Assembly (NCBI RefSeq): GCF_018252635.1
Contig: NZ_JAGTXM010000006.1
Location: forward strand, 124,001 to 188,000
Length of the DNA stretch: 64,000 nucleotides
Source: Citrobacter amalonaticus
Lineage (GTDB): Bacteria > Pseudomonadota > Gammaproteobacteria > Enterobacterales > Enterobacteriaceae
Reading direction: 5' to 3'
Below the pieces are notes generated by a model. It worked only from the letters and a program-made list of their open reading frames with translations. It was not told the origin of the DNA and did no database searches. The position numbers and the translations under genes were made by a program. This document shows, in pieces, positions 9,786 through 20,616 of this stretch (within the stretch, counting starts at the first letter, position 1; each line of letters begins with the position of its first letter).

Positions 9786-10826
9786 ATGCGCTATCGCGTT
9801 ATTTTCCTTTTCCTGCTCGGCCTGATTCCGGCCCGCTTGCTGTGGGCCGCGCCCGCGCAACAGGCTTTTTCTGACTGGCAGGTCACCTGTAATAACCAGA
9901 ATTTTTGTGTCGCGCGTAACACCGGTGAACATGGCGGACTGGTGATGACCCTGAGCCGCAGCGCCGGGGCGCATACCGATGCCGTCCTGCGCCTTGATCT
10001 TGGTGGATTGACCGTGCGTACCAACGAGGCGGACATTGCGACACGCCTGTTGCTGGACGGCAAACCATTGGCGCTGAGCCCAGAGCACTGGCGAATGACG
10101 CCGTGGCACCTGATGACGGACGACACGGTCACCATCGCGGAATTTCTGGCGACGGTTCAGGACGGGAAGGCGATCACCCTGCAAAAAGGTCATCAGTCGA
10201 TTTCGCTGGCCGGGTTGAAAGCGGCGCTGTTGTTCATCGACGCGCAGCAAAAGCGGGTGGGCAGCGAAACGGCGTGGATTGAAAAAGGGGATGATCCTCC
10301 ACTCAGCGTGCCACCAGCGCCGGCGCTGAAAGGCGTAGCCGTCGTTAACCCAACGCCCACACCGCTCTCCCTCGACGAACGCAACGACCTTCTTGATTAC
10401 GGCAACTGGCGAATGAACGGCATTAAGTGTTCACTCGACCCTTCACGCCGTGAGGTGCGGGTGACCGCCCTTACCGATGACAAAGCCCTGTTGATGATCG
10501 CCTGCGAAGCCGGAGCATACAATACAATCGATCTGGCGTGGATCGTGTCGCGTAAAAAACCGCTGGCCTCACATGCCGTGCGGCTACGTTTACCGTTTAA
10601 CAGCGGCGCGGAAAGTAACGACATGGAGTTGATGAACGCCGTATTTGATGAGAAGTCGCGAGAGTTGATCACCCTTGCAAAGGGGAGAGGATTAACCGAC
10701 TGCGGGATCCAGACGCGCTGGCGTTTTGATGGCCAGCGTTTTCGCCTGGTGCGTTATGCCGAAGAGCCAAGCTGTGACGGCTGGCATGGGCCAGATGCCT
10801 GGCCCACGCTGTGGATCACGCGTTAA
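9786..10826 (+). CDS. ypfG: Periplasmic DUF1176 protein YpfG
   Basis: 346 residues of unknown function, close to the 347 of E. coli YpfG. A signal peptide covers about the first 21 residues (hydrophobic VIFLFLLGLIP, then cleavage around LWAAPA). The mature part begins QQAFSDWQVTCNNQNFCVA, the conserved start of DUF1176. Several Cys pairs (CNNQNFC; CSLD...CEAG; CGIQ...CDGW) suggest disulfides in the periplasm. It is convergent with tktB, separated by a REP pair. Confidence 0.9.
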   Translation: MRYRVIFLFLLGLIPARLLWAAPAQQAFSDWQVTCNNQNFCVARNTGEHGGLVMTLSRSAGAHTDAVLRLDLGGLTVRTNEADIATRLLLDGKPLALSPEHWRMTPWHLMTDDTVTIAEFLATVQDGKAITLQKGHQSISLAGLKAALLFIDAQQKRVGSETAWIEKGDDPPLSVPPAPALKGVAVVNPTPTPLSLDERNDLLDYGNWRMNGIKCSLDPSRREVRVTALTDDKALLMIACEAGAYNTIDLAWIVSRKKPLASHAVRLRLPFNSGAESNDMELMNAVFDEKSRELITLAKGRGLTDCGIQTRWRFDGQRFRLVRYAEEPSCDGWHGPDAWPTLWITR

Positions 10827-10831
10827 TTTTC

Positions 10832-10913
10832 TGTCGGGTGGCGACGGCGTCTTATCCGACCTGTGAAAGGCTATCTGTAGGCCGGATAAGACGTGTTAGC
10901 GTCGTCATCCGGC
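10832..10913. repeat. REP/BIME pair between ypfG and tktB
   Basis: Two inverted REP units occupy most of the gap between these convergent genes. One is GTCGGGTGGCGAC to CTTATCCGAC (10832-10860). The other starts at GTAGGCCGGATAAG and ends CATCCGGC (10878-10913). Each forms a hairpin, so the pair may stabilise or end the flanking transcripts. The element is the enterobacterial Y/Z-type REP. Confidence 0.85.
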
Positions 10914-10923
10914 GTTGCATACA

Positions 10924-12918
10924 TCAGGCGTTCAAAACCTTATGCGCTTTCTCCACAATGTTCTCAACCGTAAAGCCGAAGTAAGGGAACAGCTTCTCTG
11001 CTGGCGCAGATTCACCGTAACCGGTCATGCCGACAATGGCCCCTTTTAACCCCACATATTTGTACCAGTAATCAGCGATACCCGCTTCCACAGCCACACG
11101 GGCACTAACATTCGACGGCAGTACCGACTCGCGGTAAGTCTCGTCCTGGGCATCGAAAATATCCGTTGAGGGCAGCGACACCACGCGGACGTTACGCCCT
11201 TCGCCAGTGAGTTTCTCCGCTGCGAGCAGGGTAATCTCCATTTCCGAACCGGTGGCGATCAGGATGATATCCGGTTTGCCGCCGCTGTCTTTTAGCACGT
11301 AGCCACCGCGGGCGATCGCTTTCACCTGTTCCGGCGTGCGCTCAACCTGCGCCAGATTCTGACGCGACAGGATCAGTGCCGTGGGGCCGTCATGGCGCTC
11401 GACCGCCAGCTTCCAGCCCACCGCGGCTTCAACCTGATCGCACGGACGCCAGGTGCTGAAATTGGGCGTCAGGCGCAGGCTGGCCAGTTGCTCCACCGCC
11501 TGGTGGGTCGGACCATCTTCTCCCAGGCCGATGGAGTCATGGGTATACACCATGATTTGCCGCGCTTTCATCAGTGCCGCCATGCGCGCGGCGTTGCGTG
11601 CATACTCAACGAACATCAGGAAGGTGGCGGTATAGGGCACAAATCCGCCGTGATGGGCGATGCCGTTGGCGATGGCGGTCATGCCGAATTCACGCACGCC
11701 ATAGTGAATGTAATTGCCCGCCAGATCCTCTTTCAGGGAGGTGGAACCTTTCCAGATCGTCAGGTTACTCGGCGCCAGATCCGCCGAACCGCCTAACAGC
11801 TCCGGCAGAAGTGGACCGTAGACGTTGAGGGTATTTTGCGATGCCTTACGGGTGGCGATTTTGGCGGGATTCGCCTGGAGTTCGTTGATGTATTTCTGCG
11901 TGGTTTTTTCCCACGCTTCTGGCAGGCCGCCGCTCATACGACGCGTGAATTCAGCCGCCAGTTCTGGATATGATTTCTGGTAGGCGGCGAATTTTTCATT
12001 CCAGCGCTGCTGCGCTTTCTCGCCTTTTTCCCGGGCGTCCCAGGCGCGATAAATCTCTTTCGGGATCTCAAATGCCGGGTGGTGCCAGCCCAGTTTCTGC
12101 CGCGTCAGCGCCACTTCTTCTTCGCCCAGCGCCGCGCCGTGGGATTCCTCTTTACCTGCTTTGTTTGGTGAACCAAAACCGATCACCGTGCGGCAGATAA
12201 TCAGCGACGGTTTGTCCTTCACGCGCTGCGCTTCCTGAATCGCTCTCTTCACCGCTTCCGGGTCGTGGCCATCGATTTCGTGGATGACATGCCAGTGGTA
12301 GGCTTCAAAGCGTTTGGCGGTATCATCGGTAAACCAGCCGTCGGTTTCACCATCAATGGAGATACCGTTGTGATCGTAAAAACCGATCAGCTTGCCCAGT
12401 CCCAGCGTGCCCGCCAGCGAACAGACCTCATGCGAAATACCTTCCATCAGGCAGCCGTCGCCCATAAACACATACGTGAAGTGATCGACAATCTCGTGGT
12501 CCGGCTGGTTAAACTGCGCCGCCAGCGTGCGTTCGGCAATGGCTAAACCAACAGCGTTCGCCAGCCCCTGGCCCAGCGGGCCGGTGGTGGTTTCAACGCC
12601 TGGGGTGTAGCCGATTTCCGGGTGGCCTGGCGTTCTGGAATGCAACTGGCGGAAGTTTTTCAGCTCTTCTATCGGCAGGTCGTAACCTGTCAGGTGCAGC
12701 AGGCTGTAAAGCAGCATCGAGGCATGGCCGTTAGAGAGAATAAAACGGTCACGATCGTACCAGCTCGGATCGGTCGGATTGTGTTTCAGGAAATCGTTCC
12801 ACAGCACTTCGGCGATATCCGCCATTCCCATCGGCGCACCGGGGTGGCCGGAATTCGCTTTCTGAACAGCGTCCATACTGAGCGCACGAATGGCATTGGC
12901 AAGGTCTTTACGGGACAT
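10924..12918 (-). CDS. tktB: Transketolase 2
   Basis: This thiamine diphosphate enzyme of 664 residues (E. coli TktB 667) exchanges two-carbon units in the non-oxidative pentose phosphate pathway. The TPP motif [12 protein letters not shown] is near residue 154, and the donor-site motif [14 protein letters not shown] is in the second domain. The C-terminus ends [10 protein letters not shown]. It starts 20 bp after talA on the same strand, and the pair forms the stationary-phase (RpoS-dependent in E. coli) transaldolase-transketolase unit. Confidence 0.96.
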   Translation of the reverse strand: MSRKDLANAIRALSMDAVQKANSGHPGAPMGMADIAEVLWNDFLKHNPTDPSWYDRDRFILSNGHASMLLYSLLHLTGYDLPIEELKNFRQLHSRTPGHPEIGYTPGVETTTGPLGQGLANAVGLAIAERTLAAQFNQPDHEIVDHFTYVFMGDGCLMEGISHEVCSLAGTLGLGKLIGFYDHNGISIDGETDGWFTDDTAKRFEAYHWHVIHEIDGHDPEAVKRAIQEAQRVKDKPSLIICRTVIGFGSPNKAGKEESHGAALGEEEVALTRQKLGWHHPAFEIPKEIYRAWDAREKGEKAQQRWNEKFAAYQKSYPELAAEFTRRMSGGLPEAWEKTTQKYINELQANPAKIATRKASQNTLNVYGPLLPELLGGSADLAPSNLTIWKGSTSLKEDLAGNYIHYGVREFGMTAIANGIAHHGGFVPYTATFLMFVEYARNAARMAALMKARQIMVYTHDSIGLGEDGPTHQAVEQLASLRLTPNFSTWRPCDQVEAAVGWKLAVERHDGPTALILSRQNLAQVERTPEQVKAIARGGYVLKDSGGKPDIILIATGSEMEITLLAAEKLTGEGRNVRVVSLPSTDIFDAQDETYRESVLPSNVSARVAVEAGIADYWYKYVGLKGAIVGMTGYGESAPAEKLFPYFGFTVENIVEKAHKVLNA

Positions 12919-12938
12919 AGAACACTCCGTGGCAAGAT

Positions 12939-13889
12939 TTAGAGTTTAGCAGCTAGCAGGTCTTCCAGTTTGCGTTGGTCAACGGCGAACAGACGGATCC
13001 CGTCAGCGAGTTTTTCTACGGCCATCGCATCCTGATTGTGTTCCCAGCGGAATTCCGCTTCCGTCATCGGGGTCGGGCGTGGGAAGGTTTGCGACGATGG
13101 CACAAGTTTGCGAATAACCGGTTCTTCTTTTTCCTGCAGCTCTTTCAGCAGGTTAGGCGCAATAGTCAGACGATCGCAGCCCGTCAGAGCGAGGATTTGC
13201 TCTGTGCGGCGGAAACTGGCGCCCATAACGATAGTGTCATAGCGATGCTGTTTGAAGTAATCGTAGATATTGCGCACCGACTTCACGCCGGGATCTTCAT
13301 CGACGACATACGGATCCATCGGGCTGCGGGCCTGATACCAGTCATAGATGCGCCCGACAAACGGAGAGATCAAAAAGACGCCTGCTTCAGCGCAGGCGCG
13401 GGCCTGAGCAAAGGAAAACAGCAGCGTCAGGTTGCAGTTAATTCCCTCTTTCTCTAACGCTTCTGCTGCGCGAATACCTTCCCATGTGGAGGCCAGTTTA
13501 ATCAGGATGCGGGATTTCTCGACGCCCTGCTGTTGGTACAACTCGACCAGATGGCGCGCTTTTTCGATGCTCTTTTCTTTATTGAATGAGAGGCGGGCGT
13601 CCACTTCAGTAGACACGCGACCCGGAATACTTTTAAGAATTTCCGCACCAAAATTGACCGCCAGTTTGTCACAGGCCTCGGCAACCTGCTGTTTCTGGGT
13701 TTTACCCTGCTTCTTCCCCCACTGGAGAGCATCGTCAATCAGGTGCGCGTAGTGCGCCAGCCCGGCGGCCTTCAGCAGCAGGGAAGGGTTGGTGGTGGCA
13801 TCCTGGGGTTGGTAATGACGAATAGACTCAATATCGCCGCTGTCGGCCACGACAGTGGTGAATTGTTTGATGCCGTCTAACTGGTTCAT
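12939..13889 (-). CDS. talA: Transaldolase A
   Basis: A 316-residue enzyme that transfers dihydroxyacetone units between sedoheptulose 7-phosphate and glyceraldehyde 3-phosphate. The Schiff-base lysine is Lys131 in [12 protein letters not shown], and the N-terminal [13 protein letters not shown] motif is typical of class I transaldolases. It is the first gene of talA-tktB and diverges from maeB across 274 bp. Confidence 0.96.
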   Translation of the reverse strand: MNQLDGIKQFTTVVADSGDIESIRHYQPQDATTNPSLLLKAAGLAHYAHLIDDALQWGKKQGKTQKQQVAEACDKLAVNFGAEILKSIPGRVSTEVDARLSFNKEKSIEKARHLVELYQQQGVEKSRILIKLASTWEGIRAAEALEKEGINCNLTLLFSFAQARACAEAGVFLISPFVGRIYDWYQARSPMDPYVVDEDPGVKSVRNIYDYFKQHRYDTIVMGASFRRTEQILALTGCDRLTIAPNLLKELQEKEEPVIRKLVPSSQTFPRPTPMTEAEFRWEHNQDAMAVEKLADGIRLFAVDQRKLEDLLAAKL

Positions 13890-14163
13890 AGGAAATACTC
13901 CTTGAAAAGTAATGTGTTAGGTGAGTGCTTAAAATCACACTTCTGAGAAATTCATGATATGCACCACAAAAAAGCATAGCAGACAGGCATGGTATTGCTG
14001 GCTTAAGCAGGTAACATGGTTGTTATGAGTTGATTACGAAATCTTTATTTAAGTCGTGATAGTTTGGGGACCTTCAAAGTTTGCGTCCCGCAGTGCGGTG
14101 ATAATGTGCGACGCACCTGGCTGCGCGTGACTTTTTTGAACGATACGTGAAAGGAACAACAAG

Positions 14164-16443
14164 ATGGATGACCAGTTAAAGCAAAGCGCCCTTGATTTCC
14201 ACGAATTCCCGGTACCTGGTAAAATCCAGGTTTCCCCGACCAAGCCCCTTGCCACGCAGCGCGATCTGGCGCTCGCGTACTCGCCGGGCGTCGCGGCACC
14301 CTGTCTTGAAATCGAAAAAGACCCGCTGGCTGCGTATAAATACACCGCGCGTGGCAACCTGGTTGCCGTTATCTCTAACGGGACGGCGGTGCTGGGCTTA
14401 GGCAATATCGGTGCGCTGGCCGGTAAACCGGTCATGGAAGGCAAAGGCGTTCTGTTTAAGAAATTCGCCGGCATTGATGTGTTCGATATTGAAGTCGATG
14501 AACTCGATCCGGACAAATTTATTAATGTCGTTGCCGCGCTGGAGCCGACGTTCGGCGGGATCAACCTGGAAGATATCAAAGCGCCGGAGTGTTTCTATAT
14601 CGAACAGAAACTCCGTGAACGCATGAATATTCCTGTGTTCCATGACGATCAGCACGGCACCGCGATCATCAGCACCGCCGCCATTCTTAACGGGCTGCGG
14701 GTGGTGGAGAAAAATATTTCCGACGTGCGGATGGTGGTATCCGGCGCGGGCGCAGCGGCGATCGCCTGTATGAACCTGCTGGTGGCGTTGGGAATGCAGA
14801 AACACAACATCGTGGTCTGTGACTCCAAAGGCGTCATCTACAAAGGCCGTGAGCCGAATATGGCCGAAACCAAAGCGGCCTACGCGGTAGACGATGACGG
14901 TAAACGGACGCTGGATGATGTCATTGACGGCGCGGATATTTTCCTCGGTTGTTCAGGCCCGAAAGTGCTGACCCAGGAGATGGTCAAGAAGATGGCCCGC
15001 GCGCCAATGATTCTGGCGCTGGCTAACCCGGAACCGGAAATTCTGCCGCCGCTGGCAAAAGAGGTGCGCCCGGACGCCATTATCTGTACTGGCCGTTCCG
15101 ACTACCCGAACCAGGTCAACAACGTCCTGTGCTTCCCGTTCATTTTCCGTGGTGCACTGGACGTCGGCGCGACGGCAATCAACGAAGAGATGAAGCTGGC
15201 TGCGGTCCATGCGATTGCTGAACTGGCGCATGCCGAGCAGAGCGAAGTAGTGGCCTCAGCCTATGGCGATCAGGATCTGAGCTTCGGTCCGGAATACATC
15301 ATTCCAAAACCGTTCGACCCGCGCCTGATTGTTAAAATCGCCCCGGCCGTTGCCAAAGCGGCGATGGATTCCGGCGTGGCGAAACGCCCGATTGCCGACT
15401 TTGACGCTTACATCGATAAGCTGACCGAATTTGTCTACAAAACCAACCTGTTCATGAAGCCGATTTTCTCGCAGGCGCGTAAGGCACCGAAGCGTGTCGT
15501 GTTGCCGGAAGGGGAAGAGGCTCGCGTGCTGCACGCCACACAGGAACTGATCACGCTGGGTCTGGCGAAGCCTATCCTGATTGGTCGTCCAGGCGTGATC
15601 GAGATGCGCATTCAAAAACTGGGGCTGCAGATCAAAGCGGGCGTTGATTTTGAGATCGTTAACAACGAATCCGATCCGCGTTTTAAAGAGTACTGGAACG
15701 AGTATTACCAGATCATGAAGCGTCGTGGCATTACCCAGGAGCAGGCGCAGCGTGCGGTGATCGCCAACACCACGGTAATTGGCGCGATCATGGTTCAGCG
15801 CGGCGAAGCGGATGCGATGATCTGCGGCACTATCGGTGATTACCATGAGCACTTCAGCGTGGTGAAAGCGGTGTTTGGCTACCGGGAAGGCGTGCATACC
15901 GCCGGGGCGATGAACGCGTTGCTGCTGCCGAGCGGCAACACCTTTATTGCCGATACCTACGTCAATGACGATCCTGAGCCGGAAGATCTGGCGGAAATCG
16001 CCGTGATGGCGGCAGAAACCGTGCGTCGCTTTGGTATCGAACCGAAAGTGGCGTTGCTGTCACACTCTAACTTTGGTTCGTCCAACTGTCCGTCAGCCGG
16101 CAAAATGCGCGCCGCGCTGGAGATTATCAAAGCACGTGCGCCTGATCTGATGATTGACGGCGAAATGCATGGCGATGCCGCGCTGGTGGAAAGCATTCGT
16201 CATGATCGGATGCCGGATAGCCCGCTGAAAGGTTCGGCCAATATTCTGGTGATGCCAAATATGGAAGCCGCACGTATTAGTTATAATTTACTGCGCGTCT
16301 CCAGTTCAGAAGGTGTCACGGTTGGCCCGGTTCTGATGGGTGTGGCAAAACCGGTTCACGTATTAACGCCGATCGCCTCTGTGCGTCGTATTGTTAATAT
16401 GGTGGCGCTGGCGGTGGTTGAGGCACAAACACAGCCGCTGTAA
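14164..16443 (+). CDS. maeB: NADP-dependent malic enzyme with C-terminal phosphotransacetylase-like domain
   Basis: 759 residues. The N-terminal part (about 1-420) is the malic enzyme that oxidatively decarboxylates malate to pyruvate, with the catalytic region [10 protein letters not shown] and the dinucleotide fold [12 protein letters not shown] near residue 192. The C-terminal part (about 430-759) resembles phosphotransacetylase ([23 protein letters not shown]). In E. coli MaeB it lacks that activity and is regulatory, responding to acetyl-CoA. The ribosome binding site AAGGAAC lies seven bases before ATG. The gene is followed by a strong terminator. Confidence 0.96.
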   Translation: MDDQLKQSALDFHEFPVPGKIQVSPTKPLATQRDLALAYSPGVAAPCLEIEKDPLAAYKYTARGNLVAVISNGTAVLGLGNIGALAGKPVMEGKGVLFKKFAGIDVFDIEVDELDPDKFINVVAALEPTFGGINLEDIKAPECFYIEQKLRERMNIPVFHDDQHGTAIISTAAILNGLRVVEKNISDVRMVVSGAGAAAIACMNLLVALGMQKHNIVVCDSKGVIYKGREPNMAETKAAYAVDDDGKRTLDDVIDGADIFLGCSGPKVLTQEMVKKMARAPMILALANPEPEILPPLAKEVRPDAIICTGRSDYPNQVNNVLCFPFIFRGALDVGATAINEEMKLAAVHAIAELAHAEQSEVVASAYGDQDLSFGPEYIIPKPFDPRLIVKIAPAVAKAAMDSGVAKRPIADFDAYIDKLTEFVYKTNLFMKPIFSQARKAPKRVVLPEGEEARVLHATQELITLGLAKPILIGRPGVIEMRIQKLGLQIKAGVDFEIVNNESDPRFKEYWNEYYQIMKRRGITQEQAQRAVIANTTVIGAIMVQRGEADAMICGTIGDYHEHFSVVKAVFGYREGVHTAGAMNALLLPSGNTFIADTYVNDDPEPEDLAEIAVMAAETVRRFGIEPKVALLSHSNFGSSNCPSAGKMRAALEIIKARAPDLMIDGEMHGDAALVESIRHDRMPDSPLKGSANILVMPNMEAARISYNLLRVSSSEGVTVGPVLMGVAKPVHVLTPIASVRRIVNMVALAVVEAQTQPL

Positions 16444-16462
16444 TTTCACTTTAATTAATTCC

Positions 16463-16488
16463 GGCGCGGGTTTCTCCCGCGCCTTTTT
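16463..16488 (+). terminator. Rho-independent terminator of maeB
   Basis: A perfect 8-bp stem GGCGCGGG/CCCGCGCC (16463-16470 with 16476-16483) with a TTTCT loop is followed by five T residues, 20 bases after the maeB stop. Confidence 0.93.
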
Positions 16489-16503
16489 ATTTTCTGCGTA
16501 TTA

Positions 16504-16517
16504 GTGATCCACTTCAC
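16504..16517. promoter_or_regulatory. Candidate CRP site upstream of eutS
   Basis: GTGA-TCCACT-TCAC has both half-sites of the cAMP receptor protein consensus with the correct six-base spacer, about 86 bases before the eutS start. Catabolite control of the eut promoter is established in Salmonella. Assigning it to this exact sequence is my inference. Confidence 0.55.
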
Positions 16518-16602
16518 CTTTTAAATCACCTTGCCGAATTTTGTTATTTACCCTGACAAAAAATTGCCACGATAAGCCCAGTCTTAACACAGGCGGTGAG
16601 CA

Positions 16603-16938
16603 ATGGATAAAGAACGCATCATTCAGGAATTTGTGCCGGGCAAACAGGTCACGCTGGCGCATCTCATTGCGCATCCGGGAGAAGAACTGGCGAAAAAGAT
16701 CGGCGTTCCCGAAGCCGGCGCCATTGGCATTATGACCCTTACACCGGGAGAAACCGCGATGATTGCCGGCGATTTGGCGATGAAGGCCGCCGACGTACAC
16801 ATCGGTTTTCTCGACCGGTTCAGCGGCGCGCTGGTGATTTACGGCTCCGTGGGGGCGGTTGAAGAAGCCTTATTGCAAACGGTCAGTGGTCTGGGGCGAT
16901 TATTACATTTCACCCTGTGCGACCTGACGAAAAGCTAA
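16603..16938 (+). CDS. eutS: Ethanolamine microcompartment shell protein EutS
   Basis: A 111-residue BMC-domain shell protein of the circularly permuted, bent-hexamer type. It is the first gene of the eut operon. It matches EutS from [21 protein letters not shown] to the C-terminus [15 protein letters not shown], including the [16 protein letters not shown] stretch. A GCGGTGAGC Shine-Dalgarno region precedes ATG. The operon promoter, which is activated by EutR with ethanolamine and adenosylcobalamin in characterised relatives, should lie in the 114 bp between the maeB terminator and this start. Confidence 0.96.
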   Translation: MDKERIIQEFVPGKQVTLAHLIAHPGEELAKKIGVPEAGAIGIMTLTPGETAMIAGDLAMKAADVHIGFLDRFSGALVIYGSVGAVEEALLQTVSGLGRLLHFTLCDLTKS

Positions 16939-16950
16939 ATTGAGGCGCTT

Positions 16951-17430
16951 ATGAAACGTATTGCGTTTGTGGGCACGGTCGGCGCAGGAAAAACAACGCT
17001 TTTTAATGCGCTACAGGGAAATTATTCCCTCGCCAGAAAAACGCAGGCCGTGGAATTTAATGAAAATGGCGATATCGATACGCCAGGGGAATATTTTAGT
17101 CATCCCCGTTGGTATCACGCCTTAATTACCACGCTGCAGGATGTGGATACGTTGATTTATGTTCATGCGGCCAATGACAAAGAAAGTCGCTTACCTGCCG
17201 GGCTGTTAGATATCGGTGCCAGTAAACGACACATCGCCGTGATCAGCAAAACGGATATGCCGGATGCCGACGTAGCCGCGACGCGGGAATTATTGCGCGC
17301 AATTGGGTTTCAGGAACCGATTTTCGAACTCAACAGCCATGACCCGCAAAGCGTACAGCGCCTGGTGGACTATCTGACTGAGCTCAGCCAAAAGGAGGAA
17401 GGGGCAGGTGAAAAAACTTATCACAGCTAA
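16951..17430 (+). CDS. eutP: EutP, acetate kinase/P-loop protein of ethanolamine utilisation
   Basis: 159 residues with a Walker A loop GTVGAGKT at residues 8-15 and GTPase-like features SKTDMPD and DTPGEYF. EutP/PduV proteins resemble small GTPases. Salmonella EutP has been reported to act as an acetate kinase, using acetyl phosphate made by EutD. It starts 12 bp after eutS, and its 3' end overlaps eutQ by 23 bases. Confidence 0.94.
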   Translation: MKRIAFVGTVGAGKTTLFNALQGNYSLARKTQAVEFNENGDIDTPGEYFSHPRWYHALITTLQDVDTLIYVHAANDKESRLPAGLLDIGASKRHIAVISKTDMPDADVAATRELLRAIGFQEPIFELNSHDPQSVQRLVDYLTELSQKEEGAGEKTYHS

Positions 17431-18100
17431 CGATATACGTGCGGCGCACGCACGAGGCGAACAGGAGATGTCGGTGGTGCTGCGCGCCAGCATCATCACC
17501 CCGGAAGCCCGTGAAGTCGCGGAGTTACTGGGCATCACGATTGTGGAGCGCGATGGCTCCGCGCCAACGGCAGCGTGCAGCGCGGACGAGGCCAAATCGG
17601 AAACGCAGCGCATTCGTGAAACCATCATCGCGCAACTGCCGGAAGGACAGTTTACCGAAAGTCTGGTTTCGCAGTTGATGGACAAAGTGCTGAAAGAAAA
17701 ACAGTCGCTGGAGCAGGGCGGGATGCAACCGGGTTTTCACTCGGTGACCGGCAAAGGCGGTATCAAAGTGGTTGACGGCAGCAGTGTTAAGTTCGGCCGT
17801 TTCGACGGCGCGCAGCCTCACTGTGTAGGTTTGACCGATCTCGTCACCGAGCAGGACGGCAGCAGTATGGCCGCCGGTTTTATGCAGTGGGATAACGCGT
17901 TCTTCCCGTGGACGCTGAACTACGACGAAATCGACATGGTGCTCGACGGGGAACTGCATGTGCGCCATGAAGGTGAAACGATGATCGCCAAAGCCGGGGA
18001 CGTCATGTTTATCCCGAAAGGCTCAAGCATTGAATTTGGCACGCCGACGACCGTGCGCTTCCTGTACGTTGCGTGGCCTGCGAACTGGCAATCGGTATGA
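17408..18100 (+). CDS. eutQ: EutQ cupin-domain protein
   Basis: 230 residues starting at a GTG preceded by AAGGAGGAAGGGGCAG. The start lies inside eutP, and the protein N-terminus MKKLITANDIRAAHARGEQ supports it. The C-terminal half (about 110-230) is a cupin barrel with GDVMFIPKGSSIEFGTP. EutQ homologues are needed for anaerobic ethanolamine growth in Salmonella and have been assigned acetate kinase activity. The variable middle segment is where it differs most from E. coli. The stop overlaps the eutT start as ATGA. Confidence 0.94.
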   Translation: MKKLITANDIRAAHARGEQEMSVVLRASIITPEAREVAELLGITIVERDGSAPTAACSADEAKSETQRIRETIIAQLPEGQFTESLVSQLMDKVLKEKQSLEQGGMQPGFHSVTGKGGIKVVDGSSVKFGRFDGAQPHCVGLTDLVTEQDGSSMAAGFMQWDNAFFPWTLNYDEIDMVLDGELHVRHEGETMIAKAGDVMFIPKGSSIEFGTPTTVRFLYVAWPANWQSV

Positions 18101-18900
18101 ACGATTTCATCACCGAAGCATGGCTCAGAGCGAACCATACGCTCAGCGAAGGGGCGGAAATTCATCTCCCCGTTGACGCTCGCCTGACGCCCTCTGCCCG
18201 CGAACTGTTGGAAAGCCGTCATCTGCGCATCAAGTTTCTCGATGAGCAGGGCAGTCTGTTTGTCGACGACGAGCAACAGCAGCCGCAGCCGGTGCACGGG
18301 TTAACCAGTAGCGATACACATCCGCAGGCCTGCTGTGAACTGTGTCGACAGCCGGTGGCGAAAAAGCCAGATACATTGACCCACCTGACGGCGGACAAAA
18401 TGGTTGCCAAAAGCTCCCCGCGGCTGGGCTTTCGCGCCGCGCTGGACAGCACCATCGCGTTGGCGGTATGGCTGCAAATCGAACTGGCGGAGCCGTGGCA
18501 GCCGTGGCTGGCGGATATTCGTTCGCGGCTGGGCAACATTATGCGCGCCGATGCGATGGATGAACCCTTAGCGGCGCAATCCATTGTCGGGTTGAACGAG
18601 GACGATCTGCATCGTCTTTCCCATCAACCGTTGCGCTATCTGGAGCACGATCATCTGGTACCCGAAGCCAGTCATGGTCGCGAGTCCGCACTGCTGAATC
18701 TGCTGCGTACCAAAGTTCGCGAGACGGAAACGATCGCCGCCCAGGTCTTTATCACCCGCGGTTTTGACGTCCTGCGCCCGGACATTTTGCAGGCGCTGAA
18801 CCGTCTCTCCAGCGCGGTCTACGTGATGATGATTCTGAGTGTCACCAAACACCCACTCACCGTCAGCCAGATCCAACAGCGACTGGGAGGTGAACAATGA
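18097..18900 (+). CDS. eutT: Cob(I)alamin adenosyltransferase EutT
   Basis: A 267-residue enzyme that makes adenosylcobalamin for ethanolamine ammonia-lyase from ATP and cobalamin. The metal-binding motif H-X11-CC-X2-C is present as His67...Cys79-Cys80...Cys83 ([17 protein letters not shown]). I chose the start at 18097 ([16 protein letters not shown]) over an upstream in-frame ATG because it matches the family N-terminus and forms the coupling overlap ATGA with eutQ. Its stop overlaps eutD by four bases. Confidence 0.95.
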   Translation: MNDFITEAWLRANHTLSEGAEIHLPVDARLTPSARELLESRHLRIKFLDEQGSLFVDDEQQQPQPVHGLTSSDTHPQACCELCRQPVAKKPDTLTHLTADKMVAKSSPRLGFRAALDSTIALAVWLQIELAEPWQPWLADIRSRLGNIMRADAMDEPLAAQSIVGLNEDDLHRLSHQPLRYLEHDHLVPEASHGRESALLNLLRTKVRETETIAAQVFITRGFDVLRPDILQALNRLSSAVYVMMILSVTKHPLTVSQIQQRLGGEQ

Positions 18901-19913
18901 TCATTGAACGCGCCCGTGAACGGGCCTTGCGCGCCCCGGCCCGGGTAGTCTTTCCGGATGCGTTAGACGAACGCGTGCTAAAAGCGGCGCACTACCTGCA
19001 ACAGCACGGTCTGGCGCACCCGATTCTGGTGGCCAGCCCGTTCGCGCTGCGCCAGTTCGCCCTCACTCATCGGGTGGCGCTGGACGGTATTCAGGTTATC
19101 GATCCGTACAGCAATCTGGCGATGCGTGAAACGTTCGCCCAGCGCTGGCTCGCCCGTTCCGGAGAAAAAACGCCGCCGGATGCCCTTGAGAAACTCAATG
19201 ACCCGCTGATGTTTGCTGCGGCGATGGTCAGCGCAGGCAAGGCAGATGTCTGTATCGCCGGAAACCTTTCTTCCACGGCTAACGTGCTGCGCGCGGGCTT
19301 ACGCATTATTGGCCTGCAGCCGGGGTGTAAAACGTTGTCGTCTCTCTTCCTGATGCTGCCGCAGTACGTCGGACCGGCGTTAGGGTTTGCTGATTGCAGC
19401 GTGGTGCCGCAACCAACGGCGGCGCAACTGGCGGATATCGCGATCGCCAGTGCCGACACCTGGCGCGGTATCACTGGTGAAGAACCGCGCGTGGCGATGC
19501 TGTCATTCTCCAGTCAGGGTAGCGCCCGTCATCCCTGTGTGGCGAACGTACAGCAGGCGACGGAGATCGTTCGCGAACGCGCACCCACGCTGTTGGTGGA
19601 TGGTGAACTGCAGTTTGACGCCGCCTTTGTGCCGGAAGTCGCCGCGCAAAAAGCCCCGTCGAGTCCGCTACGAGGTAACGCCAATGTGATGGTTTTTCCG
19701 TCACTGGAGGCCGGCAATATTGGCTACAAAATCGCCCAGCGTCTGGGCGGATATCGTGCTGTCGGGCCGCTGATTCAGGGGCTTGCCGCACCGCTTCATG
19801 ACCTCTCGCGAGGCTGTAGCGTACAGGAAATTATCGAACTGGCGTTGGTGGCAGCGGTGCCGCGCCCGACTGACGTGAGTCGCGAACGTGACTCGCAAAC
19901 CCTGGTTGTATAA
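18897..19913 (+). CDS. eutD: Phosphotransacetylase EutD
   Basis: A 338-residue enzyme that converts acetyl-CoA made by EutE to acetyl phosphate, recycling CoA in the microcompartment. PTA-family motifs include [28 protein letters not shown] and [19 protein letters not shown]. The start codon overlaps the eutT stop (ATGA). This is a single-domain PTA without the N-terminal regulatory domain of the housekeeping enzyme. Confidence 0.95.
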   Translation: MIIERARERALRAPARVVFPDALDERVLKAAHYLQQHGLAHPILVASPFALRQFALTHRVALDGIQVIDPYSNLAMRETFAQRWLARSGEKTPPDALEKLNDPLMFAAAMVSAGKADVCIAGNLSSTANVLRAGLRIIGLQPGCKTLSSLFLMLPQYVGPALGFADCSVVPQPTAAQLADIAIASADTWRGITGEEPRVAMLSFSSQGSARHPCVANVQQATEIVRERAPTLLVDGELQFDAAFVPEVAAQKAPSSPLRGNANVMVFPSLEAGNIGYKIAQRLGGYRAVGPLIQGLAAPLHDLSRGCSVQEIIELALVAAVPRPTDVSRERDSQTLVV

Positions 19914-19949
19914 ATGGTCCCGTTCTGGACCCCATGAGAGGAAAACACA

Positions 19950-20240
19950 ATGGAAGCTTTAGGAATGATTGAAACCCGGGGCCTGGTTGCACTGATTGAG
20001 GCCTCTGATGCGATGGTAAAAGCCGCACGTGTGAAGCTGGTTGGTGTGAAACAGATTGGCGGTGGTCTGGTGACTGCGATGGTTCGTGGCGATGTTGCGG
20101 CCTGCAAAGCGGCAACGGATGCCGGTGCTGCTGCCGCGCAGCGTATCGGCGAACTGGTCTCCGTTCACGTGATCCCGCGTCCGCATGGCGATCTGGAAGA
20201 AGTGTTCCCGATCAGCTTCAAAGGCGACAGCAACATCTAA
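19950..20240 (+). CDS. eutM: Microcompartment shell hexamer EutM
   Basis: A 96-residue canonical BMC-domain protein and usually the major facet tile of the eut shell. It starts [20 protein letters not shown] and contains the pore-region sequence [27 protein letters not shown]. It lies 36 bp after eutD, behind a GAGAGGAAAA ribosome binding site. A REP follows at 20253. Confidence 0.96.
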   Translation: MEALGMIETRGLVALIEASDAMVKAARVKLVGVKQIGGGLVTAMVRGDVAACKAATDAGAAAAQRIGELVSVHVIPRPHGDLEEVFPISFKGDSNI

Positions 20241-20252
20241 GCAGGACTGGTG

Positions 20253-20283
20253 GCCGGATGGCGCTGCGCTTATCCGGCCTACA
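20253..20283. repeat. Single REP between eutM and eutN
   Basis: GCCGGATGGCGCTGCGCTTA followed by TCCGGCCTAC forms a hairpin inside the eut operon. It immediately follows the gene for the most abundant shell protein. This fits a role in stabilising the upstream mRNA or tuning expression of eutN onward. Confidence 0.85.
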
Positions 20284-20317
20284 GGATCGCAGCACAACTT
20301 AACCCACGGAGGCGGGT

Positions 20318-20605
20318 ATGAAACTGGCAGTCGTCACAGGACAAATCGTTTGTACCGTACGCCATCAGGGACTGGCACACGACAAATTGCTGATGGTGGA
20401 GATGATTGATGCCCAGGGAAATCCCGACGGGCAGTGCGCCGTCGCCATTGACAGCATCGGGGCGGGGACCGGGGAGTGGGTGCTGCTGGTCAGCGGCAGT
20501 TCAGCTCGTCAGGCGCATCGCAGCGAAACGTCCCCTGTCGATCTGTGCGTGATTGGTATTGTCGATGAAGCGGTGGCTGGCGGTCAGGTGATATTCCACA
20601 AATAG
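20318..20605 (+). CDS. eutN: Microcompartment vertex protein EutN
   Basis: A 95-residue protein of the EutN/CcmL (BMV) family that forms pentamers capping the vertices of the shell. It starts MKLAVVTGQIVCTVRHQGLAH and has GAGTGEWVLLVSGSSARQ, the family-specific pore-adjacent segment. ACGGAGGCGGGT precedes the ATG. Confidence 0.95.
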   Translation: MKLAVVTGQIVCTVRHQGLAHDKLLMVEMIDAQGNPDGQCAVAIDSIGAGTGEWVLLVSGSSARQAHRSETSPVDLCVIGIVDEAVAGGQVIFHK

Positions 20606-20616
20606 GACTGAACATC

